DNA of 42,516 nucleotides from Tritrichomonas foetus (GCA_001839685.1 MLAK01000156.1:1-42516), one strand, 5' to 3'; shown: positions 28,165 to 38,468, counted from the first letter of the stretch. Numbers and translations: made by a program. Notes: a model not told the origin generated them from the letters alone.

Positions 28165-28908
28165 ATGTCTCTAGAGGCATCGAAGGCAGCAATTGCAGCA
28201 ATTGTCGTTCTCCAGTCGAAAATTAAAGAGCTCGAAGCAGAAAAAATTACTCTTCAAAAAGGAATTTCTTCTCTCCGAATTCAATTATCAAATAAAAAAG
28301 AAGAAATTTCTCAGAATGAAACAAATTTGATTGCAGCCACTTCTCGAGCAAGACAGATGATTGATAATGCTTCAGTCATGATTAGCCAAATCACAACAGC
28401 TAGACTTGAAAACCAAGAATTACGAAGCAATATTGCCAAAGCGGAAGAATATTTATCTGATTTTGAAACAAATGTTCAAGAAACACGCCAACAGGAAATA
28501 ATTCGTCGAAATATAATCAAAAAGAATTTGACTGAATATCAAAAATTATTGAATGAAATTTTTTCAAATTTTCAACAGTCACATTTTGGTGTATTTTTGA
28601 CTATCGCTGAAATTGGTAAAATTAATTATGATTCAGATTTACTCCCACATCCAATTCGTGATGTAGTTCAAAAACTCAAGAAATTACCAACTCAATATTC
28701 AAAACAACCAGTTGCAACCAAAAGGGCGATTATCCAAGGATTAATCAGGTCTATTGAATTAGCAAACGATATAGTTTATAAAATTAGAGAACTTCAAAAG
28801 TCACTAAATGCATCTAAAACTCCCAAAAGAATTGGATTCGATATTCGAGCACATGCAACCAACTTATATGTTTTAACACATGAAATCAAACGATTTAATT
28901 TTGCCTAA
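28165..28908 (+). CDS. Coiled-coil protein of unknown function
   Basis: A 247-residue protein I do not recognise. Residues 10-135 are a long coiled coil: Leu/Ile heptads with Glu, Lys and Gln, no Pro or Gly after the first repeats, and no signal or membrane segment. About 140-247 are a basic helical domain with few Gly. The composition fits a cytoskeletal or structural protein. The downstream gene is convergent and looks flagellar, but a shared role is only a guess. Confidence 0.65.
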   Translation: MSLEASKAAIAAIVVLQSKIKELEAEKITLQKGISSLRIQLSNKKEEISQNETNLIAATSRARQMIDNASVMISQITTARLENQELRSNIAKAEEYLSDFETNVQETRQQEIIRRNIIKKNLTEYQKLLNEIFSNFQQSHFGVFLTIAEIGKINYDSDLLPHPIRDVVQKLKKLPTQYSKQPVATKRAIIQGLIRSIELANDIVYKIRELQKSLNASKTPKRIGFDIRAHATNLYVLTHEIKRFNFA

Positions 28909-29227
28909 TCATTTTGATTTACTTAATGTTTTCATTCATATGTGTTTGTTAAATAAAATATATCTGATGACTTTTACGATTATTACTTAACTTGTATCTT
29001 ATTTTCCATTTGATCAACATTAGAAAATGTTTTTTTTTATCTCGAATGTTTTTTTATCTCGAATGTTTATTCTTGATAATGTAAATACATGGAAATAAAA
29101 TGAATCATCTTCTGTGAAATAAAATTTAAATTTCCCTATAAAACAAACATTTTATTATTAAAAAAACAAATAGAAAACGGAATTTTCTTCATGATAAAAA
29201 GCGATTAATAAAATATAAATGAATGAA
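28909..29227. other. Intergenic between convergent genes
   Basis: Holds a short tandem repeat of ATGTTTTTTTATCTCGA type (about 29026-29067). Otherwise AT-rich with no feature. Confidence 0.5.
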
Positions 29228-30628
29228 TTAATCACATGATGGTCTAAAATATGCAAGCGCACTTTGACTGACTGGTTTTCTAGTATATTGTGGTGGTATT
29301 TCTATAATAATATTTCTTTCACCCATTTTATCCATAACAACAGGTGTTCGATAGCTCCAATTGTCATTTTCCACAAATGTATAACTTCCTCCCCCAATTT
29401 TTGGCATGTAATCATAAGCAGATTTCCGATCATGCATATTATCAAATATTGGGCCACTACCAACAGATTTATGAGTTTTTGCCCATTGATCAGGCACGCC
29501 AGGATAATAAACATCAGGTGCTTCAGATTTCGCATAAATTGTTCGATCAGAATCTTTCAATCTTCTTCCAAAGTTGTCAAGCGGCTCAAGTTTTTTATCC
29601 AGGGCAGTCAAAGATTTATCAACATTATATTCAAGGTCTTTAGTCTCCGGTGGTCCCATAAATGCATTAAATGGATGTTTATCAAAATAAGTGGTTTGTT
29701 TTGAAAATGGCTGAATAACTTTTTTCTCTTTTTTCGCTTGTTGTTCAGGCGGATGTAAAATATCAAGGAGAGCTTTTTGTTCAGCTTCAATTTCACTCCA
29801 AATGTCGTCTTTCTTTTCATCTGACTTTTCCCTTGAAACCTGCCTGTTGAATGGGATGGCACATTTTGGTCGTGGCTTTGTCGCATCGATTCCTTTTGCC
29901 AAATCAAAGTGAGTTCGATCTGGAAGAGTTTGAATAGGTTTTCTTGTTGATTGTCCTTCAAAACTAATCACACGAGGTTTGTCAATTGACTGCCTTTGAA
30001 TGTGATATGTTCCGGGTGGAGGATTTTCATTTGGCTTGCCAAGGAATGAATCTCGCTCAGCCTTGATGGAGATAATTCCGGGAGTTTTATTATTTTCGGG
30101 TTTTAAAAAAGTAGATTGTGCTGCAGGTGGTTCATTAATGAGTAATTTTGGGTTTTCAGGAATTAAATCTATCGATCGCAAATCTTTTTGCCAGGCCTGC
30201 ATCATCTCGGATTGGGTGCAAGATGATGAGTCCATCTTTTTTTCTGGTTCAGCTTGCGTGAAAATGACTTGAGGGGCGGATGGTAAATATACGTCGAAAT
30301 TTGGATTATATTGAGCTGAGCCGGGAAGTTCTGGATCAGCTCCTTCTGGCTTTACATATTCCCTGACAACCGGTATTTTTCGCTTTGGTTTTTTTCGAGG
30401 TAAATAACGAGATCTGGTTTTGGTCGAGCGGTGGGGACCTGATAAAAGGCGTTGTGAAACAGCGATCGTTGATGCAACTGACATCTTTTTGACTGGCTTA
30501 TCGTTCATACTTTTGATCTCGGCAATAATATCATCTACATTTCCGACAGGATGAGTATCTCGTGTTCGTTCGAGATTGATTCGACCAAATTTGCTCATTG
30601 TTTGATAAGCTTGCTGCTGGCCTTTCAT
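29228..30628 (-). CDS. Pro/Lys-rich protein, possible STPG/flagellar type
   Basis: From the Met at 30628 the product is 466 residues. The frame is open 46 codons further upstream, but that part is hydrophobic and Phe/Asn-rich, unlike the rest, so it is probably 5' UTR. Met at 30598 is an alternative start. The protein is basic, Pro-rich and likely extended. It has spaced motifs such as PGSAQYNPNFDV (about 99), PPGTYHI (about 203) and GGGSYTFVEN (about 411), which recall the PGPxxY repeats of SHIPPO/STPG microtubule-associated flagellar proteins. The match is loose. Trichomonads are flagellated, so an axonemal role is plausible but inferred. Confidence 0.55.
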   Translation of the reverse strand: MKGQQQAYQTMSKFGRINLERTRDTHPVGNVDDIIAEIKSMNDKPVKKMSVASTIAVSQRLLSGPHRSTKTRSRYLPRKKPKRKIPVVREYVKPEGADPELPGSAQYNPNFDVYLPSAPQVIFTQAEPEKKMDSSSCTQSEMMQAWQKDLRSIDLIPENPKLLINEPPAAQSTFLKPENNKTPGIISIKAERDSFLGKPNENPPPGTYHIQRQSIDKPRVISFEGQSTRKPIQTLPDRTHFDLAKGIDATKPRPKCAIPFNRQVSREKSDEKKDDIWSEIEAEQKALLDILHPPEQQAKKEKKVIQPFSKQTTYFDKHPFNAFMGPPETKDLEYNVDKSLTALDKKLEPLDNFGRRLKDSDRTIYAKSEAPDVYYPGVPDQWAKTHKSVGSGPIFDNMHDRKSAYDYMPKIGGGSYTFVENDNWSYRTPVVMDKMGERNIIIEIPPQYTRKPVSQSALAYFRPSCD

Positions 30629-30689
30629 GATGGAGCAGAACAGAAAAGCAAATTTTGGGATTTTTTTATAAGTTATCAAAAAGTTGATA

Positions 30690-30694
30690 TGTGA
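30690..30694 (-). promoter_or_regulatory. Possible Inr motif TCACA
   Basis: TCACA on the minus strand, about 61 bases before the ATG at 30628. If used, it would exclude the longer open frame starting at 30766. Confidence 0.3.
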
Positions 30695-30840
30695 TTCAAA
30701 ATTATTTCTCATGAAATTCAAAAAGTTGAAAAAATCGTTATTGATATGGGACAAATATACTTTCAATATCGTATATACATTTTTGAATGCATATTCGGTC
30801 AGTAAATCGAGTAGGTCAAAATAAGGTCAAAGTTATTTCA

Positions 30841-30845
30841 TCATT
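30841..30845 (+). promoter_or_regulatory. Inr motif TCATT
   Basis: TCATT, 15 bases upstream of the first ATG (30861) of the AAA-ATPase-like gene, a typical trichomonad spacing. It supports this ATG over the upstream GTG at 30849. Confidence 0.6.
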
Positions 30846-30860
30846 TTTGTGAGTTATCTC

Positions 30861-32861
30861 ATGAATGATAATATTTCACTCGAAAATGTTCCACTTAATG
30901 AGAAGAAAATAACAATATCAGCAAGTTTTTCTGATATTGTTGAACAAAATCTTTTCTTTTGTGATAAAACATTAGATATATTGAAGCTTTTAGAAGGCCC
31001 ATCTTATGTTTTTATTAGGAGACCGCCACTTTTTGGGAAAACAATGACTCTTGACATTCTTCATAATTTGTTGGAAGGAAATAAAGAAATATTTGAGAAA
31101 TTGAACGCAAAATGCTTAACAAAGTGGGATTTTTCACAAAAATTTCCCGTTTTACATCTCAATTTTAAAATTCCAATTATTTCATATGAACATTTTGTTG
31201 ATTCATTAACTAATTATTTTTTCATCGTTGCCAACCAACTCGAAGTGAACCTTCAGCATGCTGCTGAAAAGTCACCAAATGACATTTTAAGGGCAATTCT
31301 TGATCATCTAACCCTTCATCACACACAAAAAATTGTTGTTTTGATTGATGATTTTGATTTTTCTTTATTCACAAAACCAGAAACTCTTCCTTTTCGACAT
31401 TTTGTTTCTTTATTAGGCCAATTTACTCACACTTTTCTTGATTTTCAAGATTCCATTCAATATTTGTTTGCATTTGGTATTCACAATTTTTCGACGGCCA
31501 CAACTGGCCACTTTGATATTTTCCCACCTGATCATTCAGATGACAAAAAATATGCAGATATTTTTGGATTCACTGAAAATGACATTTCCCAGTGTTTTAA
31601 AGATAGATTTATGAATATTTTCCATTATTTTCATGTAAATAAAATTCAAAATATTTTCAATGAAAACACAAGCGAATTTAATTCGAATTCTGACATTATT
31701 CAATACCTTTCATTATGCTATGGTGGTTACAGATTTTCAAATGAGTCTAGTATTAGTGTGATTAATCCATACGACATTTTATCTCTCTTTCAGCATGAAA
31801 AGTTAGATGATTATTGGTTAAAAGTGGTTTTGCAAAGAGATTTTTTATATTCAAGTCCAATTTTATTGAAAAAATTTTCAAATTTATTTCAAGTTTTCCC
31901 CAATTTTGATAGTTCACTTCATTCATGTATTGAGCATTTAATAAAAGGTAATTTATCATTACTTAAAGATACTTATCAATTTTTTGATTATATTATAAAT
32001 TATGGATTCTTAACTTTTTCGAAAATTCCTCATGTTTTGGGAATTCCAAATACTTCAATGTATTGTTTTTTATCTAATATTATAGTCTCTTCATTTGCAA
32101 GTAGGTTTAAAACTCCTGTAAATCCATTACATGTTGAACAAATCAATCAAGGAAATATTCAACAATTAATTGACACAATTCGTTTAATTTTAATTGGAAA
32201 ATCAGATTTAACAAAAGGTTTATCAACACCATTTTGGGAATTCAAAATTTTTGCAGTTTTAACTTACATTGGATTAATTGTGAATATCAAAATGCCTCAA
32301 TCTGATGAATATTTTTATTCTGAGTGTGAAACGTTGAATGAAATTATTCATTTATTTGTTTTAACTAATATGGAACCAAGTCGAACTAACTTTGAAAATT
32401 TGCTGAAAATTTATCGGAATTCTATTGTGGTAAATCCAAATAAAAAAACAACAATTTGTTGTTTGAATTGTATTTCTTATTCGCATGCCTTACAAATTCA
32501 TGCAACTTGGAATTCTACACCATGGGAGGAATTGAATGAAGTTTTTAATGATTCTCAATTTGAGCACTATACAACACCTTTCTTTCAAGCGGCTGAACAA
32601 TCTAAACAGTTTCACAATGTTCCTAACAAAAACATTTCTTTCACTGATATTATTATGCAAAGCATAATTTTATTAGACGAGAAAGAGCATGATTTTTATT
32701 CACTCCAGCAGATATCAAAAATATCGGCAAATGCATTTTACCACGAATTACCAAAAGAAGATTTATATCCAAAAGTATTACTTGCATGTGAATATTTGTT
32801 TGAAACCAAAAAACTTAAAAAAGAACAAAGAGGGACACAGTTTTTTTATGGATTGTTCTAG
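30861..32861 (+). CDS. AAA-ATPase-like protein (PF09820 type)
   Basis: A 666-residue protein whose first half follows the 'predicted AAA-ATPase' family abundant in gut bacteria and some anaerobic eukaryotes. FFCDKTLDILKLL stands for the usual YVDKT motif. The arginine-rich Walker A is RRPPLFGKT (about 53-61). Walker B is VVLIDDFD (about 159-166). Later come YADIFGFTENDI, GGYRFSN and NPYDIL, each a family hallmark. Bacterial relatives end in a PD-(D/E)XK nuclease-like domain; I cannot find its catalytic residues here, so the C-terminal half may be divergent or inactive. The substrate is unknown. Family distribution suggests an ancestral acquisition from bacteria, but base composition is like the neighbours. 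Confidence 0.8.
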   Translation: MNDNISLENVPLNEKKITISASFSDIVEQNLFFCDKTLDILKLLEGPSYVFIRRPPLFGKTMTLDILHNLLEGNKEIFEKLNAKCLTKWDFSQKFPVLHLNFKIPIISYEHFVDSLTNYFFIVANQLEVNLQHAAEKSPNDILRAILDHLTLHHTQKIVVLIDDFDFSLFTKPETLPFRHFVSLLGQFTHTFLDFQDSIQYLFAFGIHNFSTATTGHFDIFPPDHSDDKKYADIFGFTENDISQCFKDRFMNIFHYFHVNKIQNIFNENTSEFNSNSDIIQYLSLCYGGYRFSNESSISVINPYDILSLFQHEKLDDYWLKVVLQRDFLYSSPILLKKFSNLFQVFPNFDSSLHSCIEHLIKGNLSLLKDTYQFFDYIINYGFLTFSKIPHVLGIPNTSMYCFLSNIIVSSFASRFKTPVNPLHVEQINQGNIQQLIDTIRLILIGKSDLTKGLSTPFWEFKIFAVLTYIGLIVNIKMPQSDEYFYSECETLNEIIHLFVLTNMEPSRTNFENLLKIYRNSIVVNPNKKTTICCLNCISYSHALQIHATWNSTPWEELNEVFNDSQFEHYTTPFFQAAEQSKQFHNVPNKNISFTDIIMQSIILLDEKEHDFYSLQQISKISANAFYHELPKEDLYPKVLLACEYLFETKKLKKEQRGTQFFYGLF

Positions 32862-33004
32862 AAATGTAAATGTTATTAAATTATACTATTTTATATATAT
32901 CTTTATTGTTATCTTTAATTTTTAAGTTATTTTGGAAAAATATTCCATTATATATAAAAATATATTTTAAAGAAAATATTTTTATTCATAAAAAATCTAT
33001 AAAT

Positions 33005-36000
33005 TTAATCAAATCGTCTCCAGATAACATTGTGATTATCGTAAAATTCTCTAGCTTCATCAACAGCTGCATCACCAAAAGTTTCTGCAATTTCAATCAT
33101 AATTGATATAATGTCATCACAAATTGTACCTGGGAATCCAGAATAAATTAAAGAACATTGTGGATCTTGCCATAATTCCCATAATTTATCTTGCTGTTCC
33201 CTCATTGCATCTTGAACATATTGCTTCTTTTCTGTATCCCTTGAACATGCAACATAAACTTCATCAACAGCACCATTTTTTTTAAATTCTTGAAGTTCAT
33301 CAATTAAAGGCTTGTAACCTTCTCCACTTTGACAACCATAAAACAAAATACATTTTCCAAATGGACCATCATCGTATTGTCTTAATTCAAGAATGGAAAT
33401 AATTGAACCAATTCCTCTTCCTGTTGCAACAAGAATCATTGGATTCTCTTTAAGTTCAGAAAAGTCCTCATCTTCATCTTCCATAATTCTCATATAAATT
33501 TTGGATGTTTTTTCATTTCTTAAATAATCAGAGCAAAGACCAACACGGTTATTTCCGAATTGAAGAGTAGAAACAACCAGAGAAATGAATCCGCGATTCT
33601 TAATTGGCGCTGATGCAATTGAATATTTACGTGGAATAATATGTGGACAACTTGATACCAAACTATCAATTTGTGGAACTCCATATTGTGCAAATTGTTT
33701 AATACATGTTGCAATATCAATATCTTTCAAATATTCATTAAAACCATTTTCATTATTAATATCAAGTAAGTTTTGGATTTTCTCAATTCCTTCATTATTG
33801 GCTACACGCATAAAAGCTCTTAATAATGATCTGTTTGGTGGACCCTTCAAATCCAAGTACATTGTAAATAACTGTTCAATTGAAACTCTTTCAGGAATAA
33901 AGTTTACAACTGAAGCAGCATCGACATGAATTTGAAAGACTTGGTTTGGATCATAACCTAAAACTTGAATGACTTCTTTTGCCATTTCTGGTGGATTTTG
34001 TGGAAAGATTAAAAAAATTCCACCGGGTTTATAAGACATACCAGCAGGCATTTTAATATCGAGTTTGAATATTTCTTTCATATAATTTTTAGCTGTTAAT
34101 AAAGATCTGTTTTTGATTGTCATTTTTTCGAATTTTAATGGTCGCAGTGGATTATTGATTACAGAATCATCATTGTCAGGTGTAAGACGATACATTAAAT
34201 TAACGCCAATTCGTGGAGGTGGAAGACCCAATGCTGTACATAAATCCAGACACCATCGTTCAAAAAGTGTTTCACCACGATCCTCTGTAGATGTATCTAT
34301 TGGAATGAATGGGATAATTTGCTTTGCATGATGTTCTTCCATAATTAAATCCAGTTGCTTTCCTGCAAGACAAAATTGATTATAAGCTCGACTTCCTAAG
34401 CCACAAACCGCATAACGAACTTCAGATAAATCAATATTACTTTCCCTTAAATTTTCAATAAATTTCTTACAATTGGTTGGAAATTCACCATCACCAGTTG
34501 TTGAAACGATGAAAATTGCAGTTTTTCGTTTGATTAAACTTGTCAAAGTTAATGAATTCATTGCACCTGACACAGTTTTAATAAATCCACCAACAATTCG
34601 TGCAAGTCTTGTTGCAGTTCCTGTTGATGAGCCAAATCCAACAATTGGTTGAGTTTGTAATCTTTTTATATTTGCAAGCATTGCAGTTTCTTGAGGTTCA
34701 TAATGAGTATGCAAGAGATTATGAGCTTTATGTGAACCTGGTTTCTCCAAAAACAATTTATATAAAGCAGTTACCTCAGTATTGTCTGCAGCTGTTTTTA
34801 ATTTGTTCTGAATTTGATTTTTATCAATATCATAAAGAGTTTTAGCTCGATTAATCGCCAATTCTCTTGATGGAAGTTTTGGTTGCCCTCCACCAGCAAT
34901 ACAACCACCAGGACATGACATTACTTCAATAAAATGATATTTCTTATAATTTTCACTTTCTATTAAATCACGAGCTGCACTGATGCCACTACAGACTGCC
35001 ATTTTAATAACAGTGTCACCAAAACTAATATCAGCAGTCTTAACAACAGAGCCAAGGTTTCCGCGGAATTGATGATATTCAATTTCACCTATTTTCTTCC
35101 CAGTAAGTATTTCATGAGCATAGCGAACTGTTGCTTCAGTAACTCCACCTGACACACCAAAAATAGCACCAGCACCAGAACTATTTCCCAGAATATGATC
35201 AAACTCACCACCCTTTAAGGAAGTCCATTCAATTCCAAAATCTTTGACCATTTTTCCAAATTCACGAGCAGTAATAACTGCATCAAAATCACCAATGAGC
35301 TGCATTCTTTTCACTTCGTCTTTTTTAGAAACACATGGCATTAAGGAAACCGTAAAAATATCTGTTTCTTTCAATCTTAAACGATCTGCAAAATACGTTT
35401 TAATTAATTTACCAACAATCATATGTGGTGATTTAGTAGTAGATAAATTCCCAGTTAATTCAGGATGTGATCTTTCGACAAAATTAACCCAAGATGGACA
35501 ACAACTTGTAAACATAGGAAGTCCTTTTTTATTCTTTAATCTTTCAACTAATTCTGTTGCTTCTTCAACAATTGTGACATCTGCGCCATATTGAGTATCT
35601 AAAACATAAGAAATTCCCATTTGCCGTGCTGCAGCAATAATCTTTTCTGTACATAATGTTCCAATTGGTTCACCAAATAACTCACCGACAGAAACACGGA
35701 CAGAAGGGGCCAATTGGAGAACAATAATTTTATTTTGAACTAAAGCTCGTAAAATTGGAGCGATTGATGGAGTTTCTTGTAAAGAATTAGTTGGACATAT
35801 TGAAATACACATTCCACATGAAATACATTCATTAATTCTCATTCTTGGATTTGGTTCATTTAATGCACCAATATTTAAAATGTCTGAACAAATCCGAATA
35901 CATCTTCCGCAATTGATACATTCTGTTGGATCAAAAGTAATTGCATTTGTCCTATCATGTTCCCTTGGACGAACTGGATTTTTCGGATTTAAATATTTGA

Positions 36001-36316
36001 CAATTTCTTCAATTTCAGGAGATGGTGGTGGCTGGGAAACATTGAAGAAACTTTCTAATGATTTTTTGGCCTTTTCTATAACATCTGCACTTTTCGTGTC
36101 GATTATCATTTTATTGCGGGCAGGCTGCATACAAGCGTAAACAAAAGTTCCACCATCAATTCTGACTACACAGAGACCACATTTACCGCACGGCGGCAAA
36201 TCGGGGTGATGACATAAAGTTGGAATAAAAATTCCATGAGATTGGAAAACCTGAAGAATTGTTTGACCTTGTTCTGCTTTATATGATTGTCCATTAATTG
36301 TTACATGAATACTCAT
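33005..36316 (-). CDS. [FeFe]-hydrogenase fused to flavodoxin/NADPH-reductase (CysJ-type) module
   Basis: An 1103-residue redox enzyme. A [2Fe-2S] domain holds Cys35, 46, 49 and 62. Two [4Fe-4S] sites follow (Cys133/136/139/143 and 164/167/170/174). The H-cluster domain has TSCCPSW (270-276), MPCVSKKDE (326-334) and EVMSCPGGCIAGGGQ (464-478); expected ligands are Cys273, 328, 468 and 472, with Cys272 as proton relay. A flavodoxin domain spans about 556-695 (SSTGTATR, STTGDGEFP, GLGSRAYNQF). The FAD/NADP(H) part runs to the end (RKYSIASAP 896-904, GLCSDYL, CSRD, YVQDAM, Trp1099). The pyrophosphate loop is ATGRGIGS instead of the usual GTGIAP. It would couple H2 formation to NADPH. No clear hydrogenosomal presequence is seen, so a cytosolic place is possible. 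HydA-CysJ fusions are known from anaerobic protists. Confidence 0.93.
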   Translation of the reverse strand: MSIHVTINGQSYKAEQGQTILQVFQSHGIFIPTLCHHPDLPPCGKCGLCVVRIDGGTFVYACMQPARNKMIIDTKSADVIEKAKKSLESFFNVSQPPPSPEIEEIVKYLNPKNPVRPREHDRTNAITFDPTECINCGRCIRICSDILNIGALNEPNPRMRINECISCGMCISICPTNSLQETPSIAPILRALVQNKIIVLQLAPSVRVSVGELFGEPIGTLCTEKIIAAARQMGISYVLDTQYGADVTIVEEATELVERLKNKKGLPMFTSCCPSWVNFVERSHPELTGNLSTTKSPHMIVGKLIKTYFADRLRLKETDIFTVSLMPCVSKKDEVKRMQLIGDFDAVITAREFGKMVKDFGIEWTSLKGGEFDHILGNSSGAGAIFGVSGGVTEATVRYAHEILTGKKIGEIEYHQFRGNLGSVVKTADISFGDTVIKMAVCSGISAARDLIESENYKKYHFIEVMSCPGGCIAGGGQPKLPSRELAINRAKTLYDIDKNQIQNKLKTAADNTEVTALYKLFLEKPGSHKAHNLLHTHYEPQETAMLANIKRLQTQPIVGFGSSTGTATRLARIVGGFIKTVSGAMNSLTLTSLIKRKTAIFIVSTTGDGEFPTNCKKFIENLRESNIDLSEVRYAVCGLGSRAYNQFCLAGKQLDLIMEEHHAKQIIPFIPIDTSTEDRGETLFERWCLDLCTALGLPPPRIGVNLMYRLTPDNDDSVINNPLRPLKFEKMTIKNRSLLTAKNYMKEIFKLDIKMPAGMSYKPGGIFLIFPQNPPEMAKEVIQVLGYDPNQVFQIHVDAASVVNFIPERVSIEQLFTMYLDLKGPPNRSLLRAFMRVANNEGIEKIQNLLDINNENGFNEYLKDIDIATCIKQFAQYGVPQIDSLVSSCPHIIPRKYSIASAPIKNRGFISLVVSTLQFGNNRVGLCSDYLRNEKTSKIYMRIMEDEDEDFSELKENPMILVATGRGIGSIISILELRQYDDGPFGKCILFYGCQSGEGYKPLIDELQEFKKNGAVDEVYVACSRDTEKKQYVQDAMREQQDKLWELWQDPQCSLIYSGFPGTICDDIISIMIEIAETFGDAAVDEAREFYDNHNVIWRRFD

Positions 36317-36904
36317 TAATTGGCGGATAAAAAAGGAATTTTATAGAGAATAAAATATTGTGAATTGAATATAGCAAATTGAATAGATGAATTGAATATT
36401 TTTGCAAAATTCAATAAATCTCCATTCAAAATGTTATGAAAATCTGATAAAAGTTTGTATTGGTTACATTTTCATTGTGCAAATTCCGAAAAAAAAAATC
36501 TTTCATGCTTTATTGATGTAACTTTGAATTATCTATAAAAAAGGAGGCAAATATAGAAAATTAGCAGGAATATTTACTCTGAAAAAAACAACAAAATGAA
36601 TAAACGAGTAATTACACTATTGAATTTTTTCAGAAGCACACATTTTTTGAAAGTCAATTTAACGACGTCACTCTCTCAAAAATATAGAAACATTGACTAC
36701 ATAAAATTCAAAAAGTTGGCATTTTGATATTAATTCAATTGTTACATTTTATTTAACATTCACATAATGTTTGAGATATACGAGAATCTGAGTAAACACC
36801 ATTCTACTCATGACAAACATTAGTCATATATAGGGCTATAACATAATCATCATTTGGTCATCATTATTTGAATTTCCAAAATATTTTCGTTAATCACAAA
36901 ATTA
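36317..36904. other. Intergenic between hydrogenase and armadillo genes
   Basis: Upstream region of the hydrogenase gene: AT-rich, with no frame or RNA gene. No TCAY(T/A) within about 60 bases of the hydrogenase ATG; near matches are TCATC and TCAAT. Confidence 0.5.
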
Positions 36905-38344
36905 TTATTCCATTTCTTCTGGGAAATAATTTTCTATGATAGCTGTTGATATTTGTGCGATATTTTGATCCTCATGCATTTGAAATTGTTTAACTAAAAT
37001 AATAATTTCATTATTAAAATTTTCATGAGTAAATAAGCCATACCTCAGTATTTTATGATACAGTTTCCCTATAATTTTGAGTGCAAGAATGATATCTTCC
37101 GTTCTAAAGGATTGAATAACTTGAATGATATCAACACAAATTTCACATTTCAGTAATTCATTACATATATCATTATCAGAAATCGTTAAGGTCAATAAAA
37201 TTAACCTCACAACTAACTTCTTATTTTCATATGAGCCTTCATCTAAAATTTTAGAAAATTTTTGAATAAAATCTTTTCGAATAACCCAACTGAAGTCCAT
37301 TTCACAATTATAAGAATTTGTGATAATACTTAAAATGGTTTGGCATAATTTATCAGTTGGATCTATATTCAAGAGCAAATTTGGTAATGTTTCTTTTCCA
37401 ATCATTTTTAATATTTTACTTTTTTCTTCTGGTTCTCTTTGAGCAAATATGTCTTCAAGTAATTTTAATTCCATAAAACATGAAGTCTTATGTTCTAAAT
37501 TTAAAAAATAAGGTAAACAATCAAATAACTTCGATTTTCTAATAATTTTAGTTCCCTCTGATCCAAGACCTTGAACACAAAGCATTGCAGCAAGCAATGC
37601 ATATTTAAAAATTAAATGATAACGAATTCTAAGTGCGTTGACTAAACAGTTAAATATAGCTTCATATTCATGATTTGGTATTTCTTTTATATTTTGAAGT
37701 AATTGGCAAAAAGTACTTGCCATTAATGAAATACATTTTAGAATAGGTTTTTCTGGATTAGAAATTTCAATTAAAGCAGTAAACAATGAAATGTATTTTT
37801 GAATAAGTCCTTCATTAATGAAAGCACGAAATCCTTTTTCAGATTTAACACAATATTTCAATATTTTGAATGCACATTTTCGAATTTTGTTATTTCGATT
37901 GTATGTTAATTGATTAAAAAAATTTATTGCATTGAATTCAATAAATTCTTCAACAACATCATTTGATAAATACATAATATCGGCAATTATTCGAATTGCA
38001 TAAAATTGAAATTCGATATCGGTATCATTTGCTGCAACTTGTAAAAGAAATCTACAAAAATCAGTTTCACGAGTAAAACCAGGTGGAATACCTTTTTGAA
38101 AAAATGTTGGAATGTAATTATTAATTAAAATTAATGAATCTATTACTTTATCACGATTACCTTTACGTAAATCTTCTTGTGCATCAGTCACTAGAATTTT
38201 AAACGTTTTAAGATCTAATGATACAATTGGTGTTGGTTCAACAGGAGGATCAGGAACATCAACATCATTATCTGATTCTAAAGCAGAAACAATCATTGCT
38301 TTTGAATTATTTATTGGGGCATTTTTATAGCTAAAATCATTCAT
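36905..38344 (-). CDS. Armadillo-like helical repeat protein
   Basis: A 479-residue protein. The first 45 residues are acidic, Pro-rich and likely disordered. The rest is a run of paired hydrophobic helices with the spacing of armadillo/HEAT repeats, for example FQFYAIRIIADIMYLS and IRKCAFKILKYCVKSEKGFR. Such proteins are scaffolds or transport adaptors. No importin-type Trp/Asn array is evident, so I do not assign a role. An Inr (TCACA, 38357-38361) sits just upstream of the ATG. Confidence 0.75.
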   Translation of the reverse strand: MNDFSYKNAPINNSKAMIVSALESDNDVDVPDPPVEPTPIVSLDLKTFKILVTDAQEDLRKGNRDKVIDSLILINNYIPTFFQKGIPPGFTRETDFCRFLLQVAANDTDIEFQFYAIRIIADIMYLSNDVVEEFIEFNAINFFNQLTYNRNNKIRKCAFKILKYCVKSEKGFRAFINEGLIQKYISLFTALIEISNPEKPILKCISLMASTFCQLLQNIKEIPNHEYEAIFNCLVNALRIRYHLIFKYALLAAMLCVQGLGSEGTKIIRKSKLFDCLPYFLNLEHKTSCFMELKLLEDIFAQREPEEKSKILKMIGKETLPNLLLNIDPTDKLCQTILSIITNSYNCEMDFSWVIRKDFIQKFSKILDEGSYENKKLVVRLILLTLTISDNDICNELLKCEICVDIIQVIQSFRTEDIILALKIIGKLYHKILRYGLFTHENFNNEIIILVKQFQMHEDQNIAQISTAIIENYFPEEME

Positions 38345-38356
38345 TCCACTTTCTTT

Positions 38357-38361
38357 TGTGA
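38357..38361 (-). promoter_or_regulatory. Inr motif TCACA
   Basis: TCACA on the minus strand, 12 bases before the ATG of the armadillo-like gene, in the 182-bp gap shared with the divergent Sec24 gene. Confidence 0.5.
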
Positions 38362-38468
38362 AATTAATAGTTATTCAATAATTCTATGAGTTCTATTAAA
38401 TATATTTGAATGATATTTTAGCCGGCCATTTAAATTTCAGATCATAGAAATGTGATCTCAAAACTCGA

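Noticed and set aside
29264..29704. Plus-strand frame of 146 codons opposite the STPG-like gene
   Set aside because: Shadow frame; His/Phe/Ile-rich translation typical of antisense to AT-rich coding DNA.
30629..30766. Upstream 46 codons of the STPG-like protein
   Set aside because: Composition (Phe/Asn/Ile-rich) differs sharply from the Pro/Lys-rich body, and an Inr-like word lies within it.
30849..30860. GTG start for the AAA-ATPase-like gene
   Set aside because: Non-ATG; the first ATG at 30861 lies 15 bases behind a good Inr.
33005..38344. Operon of the two minus-strand genes (hydrogenase and armadillo-like)
   Set aside because: They are separated by 588 bases and the armadillo gene has its own Inr; parabasalid genes are generally monocistronic.
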